Positions 1 to 10,914 of a DNA stretch of 64,000 nt are shown here, in pieces. This DNA is from Mrakia gelida. Its lineage: Eukaryota; Basidiomycota; Tremellomycetes; Cystofilobasidiales; Mrakiaceae. The stretch covers positions 62,001-126,000 of the forward strand of contig BRON01000007.1 of assembly GCA_024345305.1 (NCBI GenBank), read 5' to 3'. The notes beneath the pieces were generated by a model. It did not search any database. It worked only from the letters and a program-made list of their open reading frames with translations, and had not been told where the DNA came from. The position numbers and the translations under genes are program-made. Numbering within the stretch: position 1 is the stretch's first letter; each line of letters begins with the position of its first letter.

Positions 1-697
1 GAGGAAAGAAAGAGGAAGAGATGAATAAGATTAGAGAGCTTTGGAAGAAAATGAACGAAGAACGGAGCGGAGCGTTCGTTGGCCTCACCTGCCTCCCCTG
101 GTCTCCTCGCTGGCGACGCGTCTATTCGGCTTCGGTGTGGTCGTTCGCTTTGACTTACCATCAACACGCTGAGTTGGAGTAATTGTGGATTCCTTCCTCC
201 ATGAAGAAAAGGGCAAACGAGCTCCTGTTCCATTCACAGGAAAGGAGGAAAGGAGGAGGAAGATGAGAGCGCAAGGGTCAGTTCGGACGCGTCGCTCGTT
301 CGTTCGGCGTCGTCTTGATCGCCTCCATGTCTTTCGCCCTGCCCTGCCCTCGTTTCCGATCCGGTGGAAGATAGGAAGGACCCACCTGCTCTTGTACTCC
401 CTCTGGAATCGCTCCTCGACTGGCCAAGGCTGAAACGTGTCAACTAATGAGGCGAGTCCATCCCTCTTTCTCGACGCTCTATCTCCCACCGGTCCCAACA
501 AGCGAGCTTGTCTATAGTCGAAACATGTAAAGAGAAAAGGCTGATTATCTATAGAAAAGACCTACTGCGCCAAGCCCAAATCCCCCAAAAAAGAAGAAGC
601 CCTGAAACGGAACGAAACAACGACATCACCCTGACCTCCTGTTCCTCTCCCTTCCCCCTCCGCACAATATCTCCAGCACCCAGCGAAGCGAAGGAGT
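1..697. other. no recognisable gene
   Basis: Short overlapping open frames occur on both strands but none shows a recognisable domain, convincing splice pattern or repeat relationship. It may hold 3' flanking sequence of the HOM6 remnant that ends at 698. Confidence 0.4.
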
Positions 698-1462
698 TTA
701 TCGGCTCCTCTTCTCCCAAACCCTCAAGCAATCGGCGACCACTCCCATGGCGGTGACCTCTCCTCCAGCACCAGCTCCCTGAACGAGCAAGGGACGAGGC
801 GAAGGGTATCGCGTGGTGGTGAAGGAGATGATGTTGTCGGATCCGGAGAGGGAGGTGGCGAAGGGGTGGGTGGAGGGGTAGCTGTGAGGATATCGAGGTG
901 AGCGCGAACCGGAAAGGTCAGCGAGCTCGGTCGAGCGAAGAAGCAGGGAGGTTGAACTCGACGACGACTCACAGTTCCAGAGCAGCCTTGATCTCTCCCT
1001 TGAGAACGTCAATCACTCCGACGTATCTCAGGGCCTTCCCATTCGACTCGGCTTGTTCCCGAAGATCAGAGAAGTGGTCGTGTCCCTCTGCGAGTCGAGA
1101 GAGGTAGTCCTGAGCCGCTTCGGCGTCCTCGAGGACTTTGGGGACGAGGGAGGAGATGGAGACGGAGGCGAATCTGGGAGGGAGGGAGACGGGGTCGAGA
1201 GTGAGCTGAGGGATCAGGAAGGAAAAGGAGAGAGCATGATAGAGAAGAGACGTTTGGACTGACCCTTTAGGCAAAGCCGTAGCGAGGGAAGGGATCTGTC
1301 GCGAAAGGATGGTGAGCTTCCTCGCGACGTCGACTCCTGAGAGATCGTCTCTTGGGTCGGGTTCCGTGTATCCGAGGGACTTGGCGGTGTGGATGATGGA
1401 GGAGAAGGTGGGTTTGGAGGTGACGGCAGTGGAAGGGGAGTAGTTGTTGAAGATGTAGGAGA
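698..1462 (-). pseudogene. HOM6: homoserine dehydrogenase, 3' exons only (5'-truncated)
   Basis: Homoserine dehydrogenase reduces aspartate semialdehyde to homoserine in threonine and methionine synthesis. Two exons are visible: 1462..973 and 881..698, joined by a 91-nt GT-AG intron (972..882) that keeps the frame. The first exon starts with the family's SYIFN segment and contains the highly characteristic GYTEPDPRDDLSG followed by DVARKLTILSR; the second has HPFATSLSGSDNIISF and the QGAGAGGEVTAMGV tail. The N-terminal NAD-binding half is absent: upstream of the acceptor at 1463/1464 there is only sequence without homology, so the fragment begins exactly at an exon edge. Introns are kept, so it arose from genomic duplication or rearrangement, not from reverse-transcribed mRNA. 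Identity is very secure; loss of function is inferred from the missing half. Confidence 0.88.
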
Positions 1463-1661
1463 CTGGGAAAAGGAGGGGAAAGAAAGAAGGAAGGAGGTCA
1501 GCTCGAGCTGATTCGGAAAAGACGGAGGGGAACCACTTCTGCCTGTCACACCGCCAAGGGCTGCTCATCTATAGAAGCTCGTCCCTCTGACTCTCCACTA
1601 GGAAGACTGGCGCCAGAAGGTATAGACTCCTAGACTCGAAGTCGTAGAAAGTCGAGAATTA

Positions 1662-2080
1662 TCGTAGAAGGTCCGAAGCAGGACGCGACGTGATGGGATT
1701 TCCCGTCAACACCTCCCCCCCCCTGCCCTCCCAACGCGACAGCTCGATATCCTCCCTCTTCTGTTCCTACGAGCCCTATACCTCGGGCCTCTTTCATACA
1801 TCTCCTCAACTCCCGGCCCCCTCGCGCTGCAAAATGAAAGCGAGTTTGTTAGGTACGTTATTTAGGAGAGCTCTTCCGTCTGCATCAGCTCACACACCTC
1901 ACCTTTTCCTCCGCGTGCTGGTCTACAACGTCGAACCGAAGCAGACGCTCCCTCCTCTTCCGCTCCATGGTAGGCATGCCTTCGTTCTCCCATACCCGGT
2001 GGCAATGCGCAAGCACGTGGGATTTTTGCTCTTGATTGTAGACTCGGAGTACGACCTAACTCCTTCAAACCAAAAACCCA
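1662..2080 (-). pseudogene. 3' fragment of F-box-like gene family, copy 1
   Basis: Read on the minus strand, about 1870..2070 closely matches the third exon of the intact F-box-like gene at 41181..42406 and its second copy at 23637..24170 (shared stretch around VYNQE...LAH, then the basic KRREGL region). Sequence 1662..1705 also matches the segment that follows the gene in copy 2 (24235..24260, opposite strand) and 39897..39942. Only the 3' part and downstream flank are present. Confidence 0.65.
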
Positions 2081-3029
2081 ACGAAAAAGGGTCCAGTCCG
2101 TGGGCATTTGTCAAACGGCCCAGTATCTACACAAAGGACGAGTCAACGAGGTCCAGGACTTGACGAGGCTAAAGAATTCAGCACCAAGCACTCTCTTTCC
2201 CCAGCCTTCCTAGAGAGGATGAGAAACGACAGGCTGTCGTTTTCTCTCCCTTTGATGTGTTAGAAAGTCGGTGGTTCTTGGTGCTACGAGCTCAGAGGCG
2301 GAACGACTCGAGGTGAAAGCTGTTGTTATAAGAGAACTACTGCCTAGCTACCCGGCTTACATACTGTTGAGGTCTCAGAGAATGTTCCAGATACGGAGCT
2401 AAACTATGATGCTGGAGCAATAGTCGACGGGTACCACTCCCTCCTCTAGATTTGTTCGACGAAGCTTTCCTTCTAGCCGTTTTCGAGAGCTGGTTCAAAC
2501 CTCTGCTACGTCGCCGACCGTTTTTGCTATCGCTTAGGTATAGTCGTTCAAAGAGATAAAAGAGGAGATAAAGTGGGAGAAGGAAAAGAGGGAAGGGGGA
2601 TCAATCAGCTTATGCGAAACGTGTACGAGAGGGGGATTCAGGGAAAAGAACGATCTGACTGACCAGTTATAGCGCAGGTGTCCGAAGTGGAGCAATCAAA
2701 AGCCTTACTAAGAGCTTGATCACCATTTGGCGGGCATGGTGGCAATACTTACCAGTATCGATGCCGAGAGAGACAAGGCTTTTTTTTTTTTTTTTTTTTT
2801 TAGAAACAAAGAAGGAACAACCCTAATTTTGCGCAGGTCCTCGGTCACCAGCGCAGAGGGAAGAAGTCAGATCGACACGCACCGACTTGCAACGGCCATC
2901 TTTGACTGGTTCTCTTCACTCCTTCGGATCGCTACCACTGGATTCCCCCTTTCGACTCCAACTCCCACCCCTCGTCTATATCTCGGCGCCGGTGCCTCGA
3001 CTTAAACGTTGCTTCATGCGAACGCTCGA
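2081..3029. other. intergenic, repeat-rich
   Basis: No gene recognised. It holds palindrome copy A (2224..2242) and a T tract of about 22 at 2780..2801. Weak open frames at 2727..3186 (+) show no known motif. Confidence 0.4.
2224..2242 (+). repeat. dispersed palindrome, copy A
   Basis: AAACGACAGGCTGTCGTTT, a perfect 9-bp-arm palindrome around one central base. On the minus strand it reads R-E-N-D-S-L-S-F-L-I-L-S in an open frame. Confidence 0.85.
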
Positions 3030-3996
3030 CTATCTCCTTCCTCCAATCAAACGACGTCGTTTCCTTACCAGCAGCTTCCTCGTCCTCAGCGCCCTCTCCT
3101 TCCTCTTCGTAAAAGAAGAACGAACGCGTCTCACTCCCGTTGACAGACAGGTCAAGAACGAGAATAGAAGTTCTGAGGGCTCATGAGCTGCCAAGAAAAA
3201 GGCAGAAGAGAGGGAAGGGAAGTCAGCATGGAAAGGTGGTAGAGAACGACGAGACAGGACGCCAAGAGAGAAGGAGGGACATATAATTCCGACAGTCTTC
3301 CTTCTCCTCGTCCTTCTCTTCCTTCGCCCTATCTCTGGCCGTCCTCCCTGCTTCCACACGAAGCCGTTTCGCCTCGCCTCCCTCTGCCATCCAGGCTGAA
3401 GTTTGTCCCTCTTGTTCTCGAATCCAGTTCCACTGCAACATCCCTAGACGAGAAGAGAACAGAAGAGCCAAGCAACGAGAGTCAGCTCGGATGCAAATTG
3501 GAACGTCGTCGTCGTTCCTTCCCGAATCGATCCCTCTCTCCCTGCTCTCTTTTGGACTCACCGATAATGCCAGAGATGAAAGTCAGAACCACCAACCAAA
3601 CTGTCAATCCAGCCTCGAGCTTGCTCGCTCGGCATGCGTCTCTCTCCTCCTCGTCACTCATCCAAGTATCCAACTCTCCAACCTCCACTCCAACTTTGCT
3701 GCGAGACTCCCGACGAGCGAAGCCGCAAGGAGAACGAAGGCGACCATCCCGTAATCTTGAACGTCGCCTTTTAAGAACCCGACGAGGGTATGAAGAGAGG
3801 ACGACGCGAACGAGGGTATCGATGGCGTAGGCGGAGATCGAGATTCCCGTCGTGTAAGAGCGAGTGAACCAGTAGTGCCCGGAGAGGAGGATAGACGCAA
3901 GGAGGAAGTTGGAGAGATATTCAAAGGGATGACCTAAGACAGCGTCTGGGTAGAGCAGGAGGACCAAGGTGGGAATGGAACGAGCCGGGTTCTTCG
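3030..3996 (-). pseudogene. unidentified multi-pass membrane protein, multi-exon, probably 5'-truncated
   Basis: Minus-strand exons appear to run from about 3996 down to 3030. The first part has hydrophobic segments (PTLVLLLYPDAVLG, FLLASILLSG, AYAIDTLVRVVL), then an apparent change of frame near 3780 into MVAFVLLAASLVGSL, then a last hydrophobic stretch LTVWLVVLTFISGIIG ending at a GTGAGT donor. A following exon (about 3455..3260) is charged and coiled-coil-like, and a final exon ends near 3030 with a basic tail. The frame change may be a short intron or a frameshift. Function not recognised; exon edges are approximate. Confidence 0.4.
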
Positions 3997-4442
3997 AAAG
4001 GAAAACGGAGGACAGGAAAGTTCAACGATCGTCTGCTTGGAGCGGAACGAGCACCTGTTCACACCCGTGGAGAGTCGGAGAGAGCTCACGCGAAAGTAAG
4101 TTTCTCAACTACCTTCCTGTCCCGGTGGCAGTCCTCTTGTGATGAGTACCGACTCTTCTAACGCCTCTGTCGTCTCTGTCTCGTTCGTTTCCTGCAGCCA
4201 TCCGTCAAAAGGAGGAAGAGGACAACGAGGACGCTCAGCTTCGTCAACTGCAGGCAGAGATGGCGATGTAGACAGCCCTCTCCACTTTCGTTTTCATCTT
4301 CGTTCTTCATTATCTTCCTTTATATCTACCCTCTCCTTTAAAGTGGTGGATATCGAACAAGCAGAGGAGGACGGGCGATGCTAATTCGAACTCTAGCGGC
4401 ACGTCAACTCATTCAGGTCCATCAGGCGTTTCTTTTTGAGCA

Positions 4443-4530
4443 GATAAGTATGGTTATATGGTTAGACGACGGAACACTGGGAGGAGTTCCCTCTTTGCTC
4501 AACCTGGTTGTACTTGCGCCCTCAGGCCAT
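4443..4530 (+). repeat. dispersed repeat, pair with 47633..47710
   Basis: The stretch around GGTTAGACGACGGAACACTG and GGAGTTCCCTCTTTGCTCAA closely matches 47633..47710 in the same orientation. Probably debris of a duplicated gene or element. Confidence 0.55.
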
Positions 4531-4739
4531 CAGAGGCTCACCCTGAACCCAGCGTTCTCCATCATACGTGACATGGCCTCGGCGAGGGGTAGCTGAAGAA
4601 GCGAGCTGGGCGAACCCAGTGTCTCCTGCGCTCTCGTCCCCACCGAACATACTCTTGAGTCTCGCTTGTACGACCCTCTGAGGTCCTTGAGAGCAGCTTG
4701 AAGGGCGAATCATTATGACGACGTATGACCGAAGAACGG

Positions 4740-4758
4740 AAACGACAGGCTGTCTTTT
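4740..4758 (+). repeat. dispersed palindrome, copy B
   Basis: AAACGACAGGCTGTCTTTT, the asymmetric variant (one mismatch between arms). The minus strand reads K-D-S-L-S-F-P-F-F and reaches a stop about 10 codons after the motif. Confidence 0.8.
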
Positions 4759-5015
4759 CTGTACCGCTGTCTGTCCTCTGCATATCAACGCACTCAGACT
4801 TTTCTTGCTCCCGTTGCTTTCGATGTCCTCGCGAAGACGGTGAGGGGTAAGAAGGAATTGCTTGATGGACCTGGATCAACGGACGCGTCGCGGGTGGTTA
4901 GGGTTGCCATCAGCCACCCTCCTCTGCTTGTTCGACTCCACCACTTTTTCTAGAGCAACGACAAAGTCCCTTCGTATACAGATACCAGGTGAAGAGTGAA
5001 CTAATGGATGAAGAA

Positions 5016-5032
5016 AAAGACAGCTGTCGTTT
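5016..5032 (-). repeat. dispersed palindrome, copy C (central base missing)
   Basis: AAAGACAGCTGTCGTTT, opposite orientation to copy B 260 bp away. The central base of the consensus is absent. Confidence 0.65.
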
Positions 5033-5553
5033 CTCAAGTACGACGTGTCTGATCTGCAAAAGATGGATCGATAAAAGTACATGGTCGCTAATGCAAATGG
5101 CACCTTCCTTCTACTCCAGCGGTTTCTCAGCCTCGAAATTCCAACAATCCACCCTTCCTAGAAACTCCCTCCGTCCAACAACTTTTCCGCTGATCAGCCA
5201 CCCTAGGGTCCTTTTCGTCTCCGCCTAAGACAGGATCTTTCCAATCTGCACTCGAATCAACCCTGAGCTAATCGAGTACCTCCGTATCTCCCTCGAAGTC
5301 TCCTTCGGGAGCGAACTCAATGTCCCCTTGCTTTCCTCGTCGCGTCGAATCCGTCCTACCAGGCAAAGCATCGCTCGACCAGTCTCGCCGCCGTGCTATA
5401 AGCCAGCTTCGTCCTAGCTCGGTTTTCGGAAAGAAAGTCGTTAAGTCGATCCCGGAGGAAGTCAAGAGGAGTTGGACCAGCGAGTGCGGCACTTGAGCCA
5501 AAAATATTTGGAGCAGTTCATCGTCTGTTCGCTCCGTAGCGAGCGAGAATGAG

Positions 5554-5572
5554 AAACGACAGCCTGTCGTTT
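5554..5572 (-). repeat. dispersed palindrome, copy D
   Basis: AAACGACAGCCTGTCGTTT, perfect arms. Flanks (TAGCGAG before, GCTGTTCCACCT after) are shared with copy K, so this copy lies in a somewhat longer repeat. Confidence 0.85.
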
Positions 5573-5729
5573 CCGCTTCCTGCTGTTCCACCTCTTCATT
5601 CGACAATTTCTTCACAAAAAGTCACAAGCGACTGCTCTTGAAGCGAGTTTAAGTTGAAAGAACAAAAAATGTCAAGATCGAGCGAGAGCAAGAGGGCAAC
5701 GGAATGAAAGTGACGCGGCCAAAATAAGT

Positions 5730-5770
5730 CAGGTGCTTATCGAGGTACGAGGACGAGGTACGATCTAAGG
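5730..5770 (+). repeat. dispersed repeat, pair with 29288..29327
   Basis: About 40 bp including AGGTGCTTATCGAG and ACGAGGACGAGGTA is shared with 29288..29327 in the same orientation; a weaker relative is near 50664..50700. Likely leader or internal sequence of an LTR element. Confidence 0.5.
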
Positions 5771-5940
5771 GTATCCAAGATAGATGTTAAAAGGCAGAAC
5801 GTGAGGCGAGCGTATTTAATGGAGGCAAAGCCATCAAAGGGCAGTGAGACGTTCGCTCTTCATCGCCTTTGGACGGATTTTCCGGCTCCCTCGAAGCATA
5901 TCCCTTCTCTTCTACCGACTGTACCGTTAGTATCACCAAT

Positions 5941-6295
5941 ATAAACTCCTGAAGTAGCTCTGAAGGCTAACCGTCCTCTTCGCCAACAGTCGCTTGCAGA
6001 GTAGAGTTCCTCACCCGCGTCCCACCCCGCCGCCCGTCCCTAACTTCTTTTCGTCCCCCAATTTGGTCCTCCTCCGAGTCCCAACAGCTCTTGGAGGGAG
6101 AAGAGCATATCCCTACAAAGCCTATCCCCATAGGGTAAAAGTTGCGTAAAGTTGCGTGGTCAAACGTTCAGACTTCGTCCTTCCTGCAACCCGTACCCCT
6201 CAGCCCCCTTTATCACCCATCATCCGGCAATCTTCACCCTCCTTGATCCTTCCCCATCCCTCTCTGTCTTGACCAAAAGCAGAGAGGGCGTTCCC
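5941..6295. other. no recognisable gene
   Basis: No open frame with recognisable content; short pyrimidine-rich frames only. Confidence 0.35.
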
Positions 6296-6535
6296 TATAT
6301 AGATGTAAGGTCAAACGTCTGGTTCGATCTGGAGAGAGAAAGAAGGACTCGTGAGACCTAGCTTGGTGGTCAAGATGTAGACGAAAGTAAGAAGGGAAGA
6401 GAGGGAAGGGAAAAAGGTTAAGGGAATAAGGCCGTGTGCGGAGAGAGAGAGCTAGCAAGAGTAGAAACGAGAGAAGCGAGCTCAACATCCTGTTCTACTG
6501 TAGAAAAGAAAGAAAGAACTACGCAGATCTTCACA
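6296..6535 (-). mobile_element. solo LTR, family D, short form
   Basis: Minus-strand sequence starting TGTGAAGATCTGCG is colinear with the LTR at 31607..31991 (shared TTCTACAGTAGAA, TCTTGACCACCAAGCTAG, CTCTCCAGATCGAACCAGAC). It lacks the internal duplication of about 139 bp seen in that copy and its 3' edge is eroded. Confidence 0.65.
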
Positions 6536-6635
6536 CTCTATTCGCCCACGTAGTTCCCCTCTGGTGGAAGGAGACCGGGGAGGTGTCAATTCGGCGAATG
6601 TATTGAGGAAAGGAGGGAAGATGCCATCGACGTGA

Positions 6636-6845
6636 GAGCAGAGAGGTCTTTCGTAGTAGCTTAGTAGCGCGTCTTGTTCAGTCCCCTTGTTAGTAACCCT
6701 CTTTAGCAACCAACTACTCTGTAAGCTACCTTCAGATCACGTGACCTTTTCCATAGTATATAAACCTTTCGGGTAGCTAGTTTATAGAACAAGCTTTGAA
6801 CCACATCCTGCAGACTTCCCTAAGCTCAAGTGGATGAACCAACGA
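6636..6845 (+). mobile_element. diverged solo LTR, family A, 5' end lost
   Basis: Matches the 230-bp LTR of the intact copia element from about its base 18 to its end: CGTAGTAGCTTAGTA, the CACGTG box, TATATAAACC, then GAACCACATCCTGCAGAC. More diverged than other copies, so an older insertion. Confidence 0.8.
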
Positions 6846-6968
6846 TAGAGGAGTTAGATCGAGACGGAGGCGGTTCCGACCTTCCAGGTCCTCTTCTTCT
6901 CTGTAAATCTCAGAGCGAAAGGACAAAAGGATACAGAGACGGTCAGCATGTACTCTCAGGGTACCAAA

Positions 6969-7137
6969 CGATCTTAAGGAGGATCTGGAGATGTCAAGAA
7001 GAACAGCAGGTTACAAAGGGGATCCTATGAGAGAAAACAACAGCCTGTCGTCTTTGCTTGGAGGCGGTGACTCGCAGAGTGGTGTTCGATTCCCGTACCA
7101 GTAATCCCCCCTTGTAGTCTCCTTTTTTGTGATCTAT
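6969..7137 (+). repeat. dispersed repeat, pair with 34739..34915; contains palindrome E
   Basis: Both copies start near GATCTT[A/G]AGGAGGATCTGG, run through GGTTACAAAGGGGATCCTAT, the palindrome and GTGACTCGCAG, and end near CTCCTTTTTTG. In both a plus-strand frame stays open through the palindrome (G-D-P-M-R-E-N) and stops shortly after (R-F-P then a stop), suggesting the C-terminus of an element- or family-encoded protein. The part after the palindrome weakly resembles the family A LTR start. Confidence 0.65.
7035..7053 (-). repeat. dispersed palindrome, copy E
   Basis: AAACAACAGCCTGTCGTCT, two differences from consensus. The plus strand reads E-N-N-S-L-S-S-L. Confidence 0.7.
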
Positions 7138-7994
7138 CGTTACGACGAGGTTGTGCGATAAAGGGAGTTTCCTGCATGATAATCACATTGCTTCGGAGAT
7201 CTTATCTACGCTCAAGCCTAAAGGCAGCGACTCTACGAGTGAACATGTTTCTTCTGTGTTCCAAAAACGACATGTGCTTCCAACAATGGCTCTTTTTTTT
7301 TTTTTTTTTTTTACAAAAAACAGCCTGTCGTTTCCATTCTTCATAAAGGGACTAGAAGAAGGATGGTCATTGATGATTGAGTGTTGATCCGGAACTACCC
7401 GTCCTCGCGTTTCTCTCTCCGCTCCCCTCGAATCGATCCTCGTTCTCTTCGGTTTGCGACCTCTTGCCCTTTTGGGTTTTGACTCCAGTGAGTCAGCAAC
7501 GATCTCTTGGAAGGAAAACGCGTCAAGGGATACATCTCCGACTGCAACAAGCTCAAAACGTTCGCCGGACACGGTCACTTCAAGACTCTCTTTGAGATGA
7601 GAACTAAGGAGGATCGCAGAGGACCGCCCTTATGCTGGGGTAATGTCAGGGAATCGTATTCCACCAGGTTATATCATCCAACAAATGTCGGCTTTTCATA
7701 GCCGTCTCGAACCTTGAACCTGTTAGTAGGCTTGTGCATCAGTGTTTATTGTTCGGGTTCGGGCCCTAGATTCTCACATAAGACGGTTCGCGTTTCTTAA
7801 GCCAGGAGGTTCCGAGGATGTCAGGGTGCAATCCGAGGGTGGTGATTTCGAAGGAGGGTATCTCTAGGGATCGGCTTGGTGACTCTATACCGTAACCGAG
7901 CACAGAATCAGCGGGGCAAGAGAGAGAAGAGAAGGGAGGAAAGACGGAGCGGAGGAGCTCACCTTCATCTCGACCTCCCTTCTTTCCCCCCACC
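7138..7994. other. no recognisable gene; T tract and palindrome F
   Basis: Includes a T tract of about 20 at 7292..7312 directly before palindrome copy F, and a 64-codon frame at 7507..7701 without recognisable motif. Confidence 0.35.
7315..7333 (-). repeat. dispersed palindrome, copy F
   Basis: AAAAAACAGCCTGTCGTTT. The plus strand reads K-N-S-L-S-F-P-F-F and reaches a stop about 18 codons later. Confidence 0.7.
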
Positions 7995-8431
7995 TCAATC
8001 CCTGTTCTTCGAACCCCCTTCCACCTTCATCTCCCGCTCATCAAGCACCGATTTCCCAACTCTCCAAGCCCGGAAAGAGATGATCAATCCCACCGTAGCT
8101 CTGTGCTCGAACATGATCCCCTTCCAAAGATCGCCATCTTCAGGAATTTCTGCACCTTCGATGGAGAAGACGATAGCGTTGGAATCCTGGACAGAAGCGA
8201 GGATGGGGAATCTGTTGCTCTTTTTGAGGTACTCAAATGTTCTCTGGAGTTGAAGACGAAGAGTTGGGGGTGTGAACTTGAGCTCGATGGGAGGAAGGGG
8301 GGAGGAGGCGAGGGACGAAGGAGGAGGAGTAGGAGGAGACCCACCTCTCGAGAGTTCTGAGCACAGCCGTAGGACTTCTGGGCGACGTAGCTTCCGGTAG
8401 GAATGAAGGAGTAGATTACAGGTCGAGACAT
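7995..8431 (-). CDS. unidentified small two-exon protein, about 111 aa
   Basis: Exon 1 (8431..8345) starts with ATG and encodes MSRPVIYSFIPTGSYVAQKS onward, ending at a GTGGGT donor; exon 2 (8243..7995) follows an acceptor CTCCAG and keeps frame to a TGA. Exon lengths 87 and 249 nt are both multiples of three. Exon 2 reads FEYLKKSNRFPILASVQDSN and FRAWRVGKSVLDE. The start resembles longin-domain N-termini only superficially. No family assigned; the acceptor choice rests on reading-frame continuity. Confidence 0.45.
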
Positions 8432-9201
8432 GATGGTGAGTTCGCCGATGTCGTCAATGGACTGAGGTGAAGGCAGCTCTTGAGAGAAAGGAGATCGAAA
8501 CAAGCGAGCTCAACGTCCCTCCTTCGTTCCCACATCCACGACTTCCTCCAAACATGACCTCCATCACTTTCACCCCTCAGCAGCTCGACTAAGGTCTTTC
8601 CTTGCACAACGACGAAGAAAGGTGGACAACCACTGGAGAAGCGTTCGGGCAGTCCTACTCGAAGGTCGGAATCCGATCGTCAGCCTCCTCCTCTCCTTCT
8701 TCCCACCCACTCCCTTCGTTCTTTCTTCTTTCTAACTGTCACCGCCACTCTTCCGGTCGGGTCTTCATGCTCAGATGCACAACCCAGAGCACTAGGATCT
8801 TCACGTTCCCGAGACCTTCATGGTCACTTGAACGCTTCGATGTTTGAACTCCGCGACAGTCCTCACCCCCTGCTCGTCCCCCTCCTTCACGTCTCCCCCT
8901 TCTTTCACACAAGTCCGAGTTCACAGCCCTCTACCTCCCTCGATCCATCGATCGATAATCCTGGGTCTTGGAGTCCATCGGAGGGACAGGCTCTATCCTC
9001 CCCGTCCTTCACGACCTTTCTTCCCTCCCCGCCTTCGGTTGCTAGGTCCAAGCGAACGTCTCTCGAGCCCTACTGCTCTTTACCACATCACTGAGAAGGT
9101 TATGACACTCTGGTCTCTCCTACCTTTCCCTTCTGGCGTACATTCACCTTCTTCGTCTCTTTCCGGGCTCACTGTATACAATCTCTAACGGTCGCAGTCG
9201 C
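8432..9201. other. no recognisable gene
   Basis: Pyrimidine-rich, many short frames (e.g. 8602..9188, +) without recognisable motif. May contain exon fragments of a truncated gene. Confidence 0.3.
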
Positions 9202-10345
9202 TCACATGCTTCGGTCGTATCCCAATTGATGGAGTAGTTTGGTGACCCAGAGAAGTTTGGCATCCTTAAGAGAGAGCGATGCACTCTGACTCGTGCGACG
9301 ACTTGCTGATTGGCTTCCGCCTCCTAATCGCCCAGACCAGGGGACTGCCGAAAAGTTTGATGAGGTACCCTGTCGTTGACCTTCTTGTTTCATGATCTCC
9401 TGCGTAGTCGGCGTCCATCCACATCGAGGATAGGTGCGTTGGGATTCCCTCCGAGGGTGAGTCCGTGACTCTTCGTACCTGCGATGTAGCGAAGGATCCG
9501 TTTGACGGCTGCCCACTGGATGGCTCGGGGGTCGCTGCTGAATCTGCTGATGGCTCCCACTGAATAGGCGAGGTCCGGACGGGTGCAGACCATGAGGTAC
9601 TAGAGGGATTCGACGGCTTGGAGATAGTGCGTTTGATCGATTCCTCGTAGGTCCTCCTTCGAAAGATCCGAACCGATCATGAGCTGCTTGTGCTCGTCCA
9701 TCGACGTCTCAAGCGGGCTTGACGTTTCCCATTTAGAATCGTTCGAGGATCTCCTCCGAGTATCGTGGTTGAGTGAGCGAGATGGTCCTCTTCGCTCGGT
9801 CCCGTTGAACCTTTATTCCTAACATCATTCCGTCCTCCAGGTTTCCTCGATCGTCGATGGTGAACCTATTCTTCGCCTTGCCCACGACCTCTTGGACGTC
9901 TTCCTTCGATCCTGCGACAATGAAATCGTCGACGTATTGGATCAACATCCTGCGACGACCGTCCTTCCATCCGACGTAAAGGCAGTGATCGGCTTCGATG
10001 GCTTGAAGGTCGAGAGAGGAGAAGAAGTCCGAGGAGTGGTTGTAGAAGGCGAGGGGGGATTGTTTGAGTCCGTGATGGCCTTAAGGAGGTGAACGACTAG
10101 CTTCTGTCCTTCCTTTCCGGTCCTCTCGTAAGCCGTTGGCTGATCCATGTACACTGTCTTGACTAGATTGGCCGTAAGAAAAGCCATCTTGAAATCTCCT
10201 TGTCGGAGTTCGAGATCCTCTTGTGCGGCGATGGTGAAAGAAATCCGCTGGGAGTTCATCCTGGAGACCGGCGCGTGCGTTTCCGTGTAGTCGATGCTGT
10301 CCCGTTGCGAGTATCCCGTCAGCCTTGGCGTCATTCTTTTCGGTC
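9202..10345 (-). mobile_element. degenerate copia pol (reverse transcriptase/RNase H part)
   Basis: Minus-strand frames, broken by frameshifts and stops, are colinear with the C-terminal third of the intact Gag-Pol at 19069..23376: THAPVSRMNSQRI, QGDFKMAFLTANLV, the catalytic YVDDF (in QYVDDFIVAGSKED), IDDRGNLEDGMMLGIKV, then CTRPDLAYSVGAISRFSSDP. Gag, protease, integrase and LTRs are absent. Similarity to the intact element places it in the same broad copia lineage but clearly older. Confidence 0.85.
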
Positions 10346-10477
10346 TCATCGTCGGACGCGTCGGGTCCGTTCCGTCTCTCTGCTTCCTATCCCCCTCCTC
10401 TGGGATGTCGCAAGAGATGCATATCTGATAGCTTTCACATGTCCTGACCCAAATACGCTCTCTCTTTACTCTCGTAG

Positions 10478-10730
10478 ATGGAATGAAGCTTCGATCCACG
10501 ATCCTCACTTCCGACGGTTCGTTGTCGACCCCAAAAGCTTTCTCAACGACTTCCCTCTCGCCTCGGAAGCCGTCTCCCTCTTCCTCCGAATCCTCGAACT
10601 GGATCCTGAGAAGAGGATTTCTCTTCCTGAGCTGATAGAGTGCGCTATGGGCATCACGAGGTGGTCTGATCAGGAGGTTGAAGAGGAGGAGGAGGACGCG
10701 CCGTTAGGTGGGCCCCCAGCAGGTCACTAG
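10478..10730 (+). pseudogene. protein kinase, last exon only (Ran1/Sks1-like C-lobe)
   Basis: The exon follows an acceptor (CTCGTAG, ending 10477) and runs to a TAG at 10728..10730. It encodes the end of a kinase C-lobe: WNEAS then DPHFRRFVVDP, SEAVSLFLRILELDPEKRIS and LPELIECA, an arrangement typical of Ran1/Pat1/Sks1-type fungal Ser/Thr kinases (NPW...DP..F..FL.DP...LDP.KRI). The phase of the acceptor would complete an N-P-W from the missing upstream exon. All catalytic motifs are missing; degenerate copia sequence lies immediately upstream on the other strand, and a family A solo LTR 185 bp downstream. Confidence 0.7.
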
Positions 10731-10914
10731 TAAGTCCCTTGTATCCTTCTTCTCTTTCCTTGTCACTTCTACGGATACCTGGTACTGATGCTCGCTTTGT
10801 GTCCTTGATCCTGACAGCCTTAGACGGTACAGCTCCTCCCCTCTCACTCTCACACAAGATCGTCTCCGATCAACTCCCCTCCTTCCCTCTGACCTCGTCA
10901 ACATGCCGCCCCTC

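Larger units (their letters stand above)
3997..5267. other. no gene recognised; repeat fragments
   Basis: Small open frames only. Contains a repeat also found at 47633..47710 and palindrome copies B and C. Confidence 0.35.
5268..5940. other. no gene recognised; repeat fragments
   Basis: A 115-codon minus-strand frame (5268..5615) spans palindrome copy D but has no recognisable domain. About 40 bp around 5555 (GAGAAACGACAG, then TGCTGTTCCACCT) also matches the context of copy K at 48900..48955. Confidence 0.35.

Noticed and set aside
2224..2242. Palindrome as transcription factor operator
   Set aside because: Copies are not at a consistent distance from gene starts; they lie in repeats and debris, not in promoters of the intact genes.
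2780..2801. Poly-T and poly-A runs as retroposed mRNA tails
   Set aside because: None is preceded by an intron-less gene copy or flanked by target duplications; one lies in a GST intron, and another sits just beyond a stop codon.
7080..7110. tRNA-like B box (GTTCGATTCCCGTACC), also at 34854
   Set aside because: No A box or cloverleaf can be folded around it, and the stretch is part of an open frame shared by the 6969 and 34739 repeats; the second copy has lost the B-box match.
10200..10477. Plus-strand frame joining the kinase end to upstream sequence
   Set aside because: The upstream part is antisense to the degenerate copia pol; the kinase exon starts after the acceptor at 10477.
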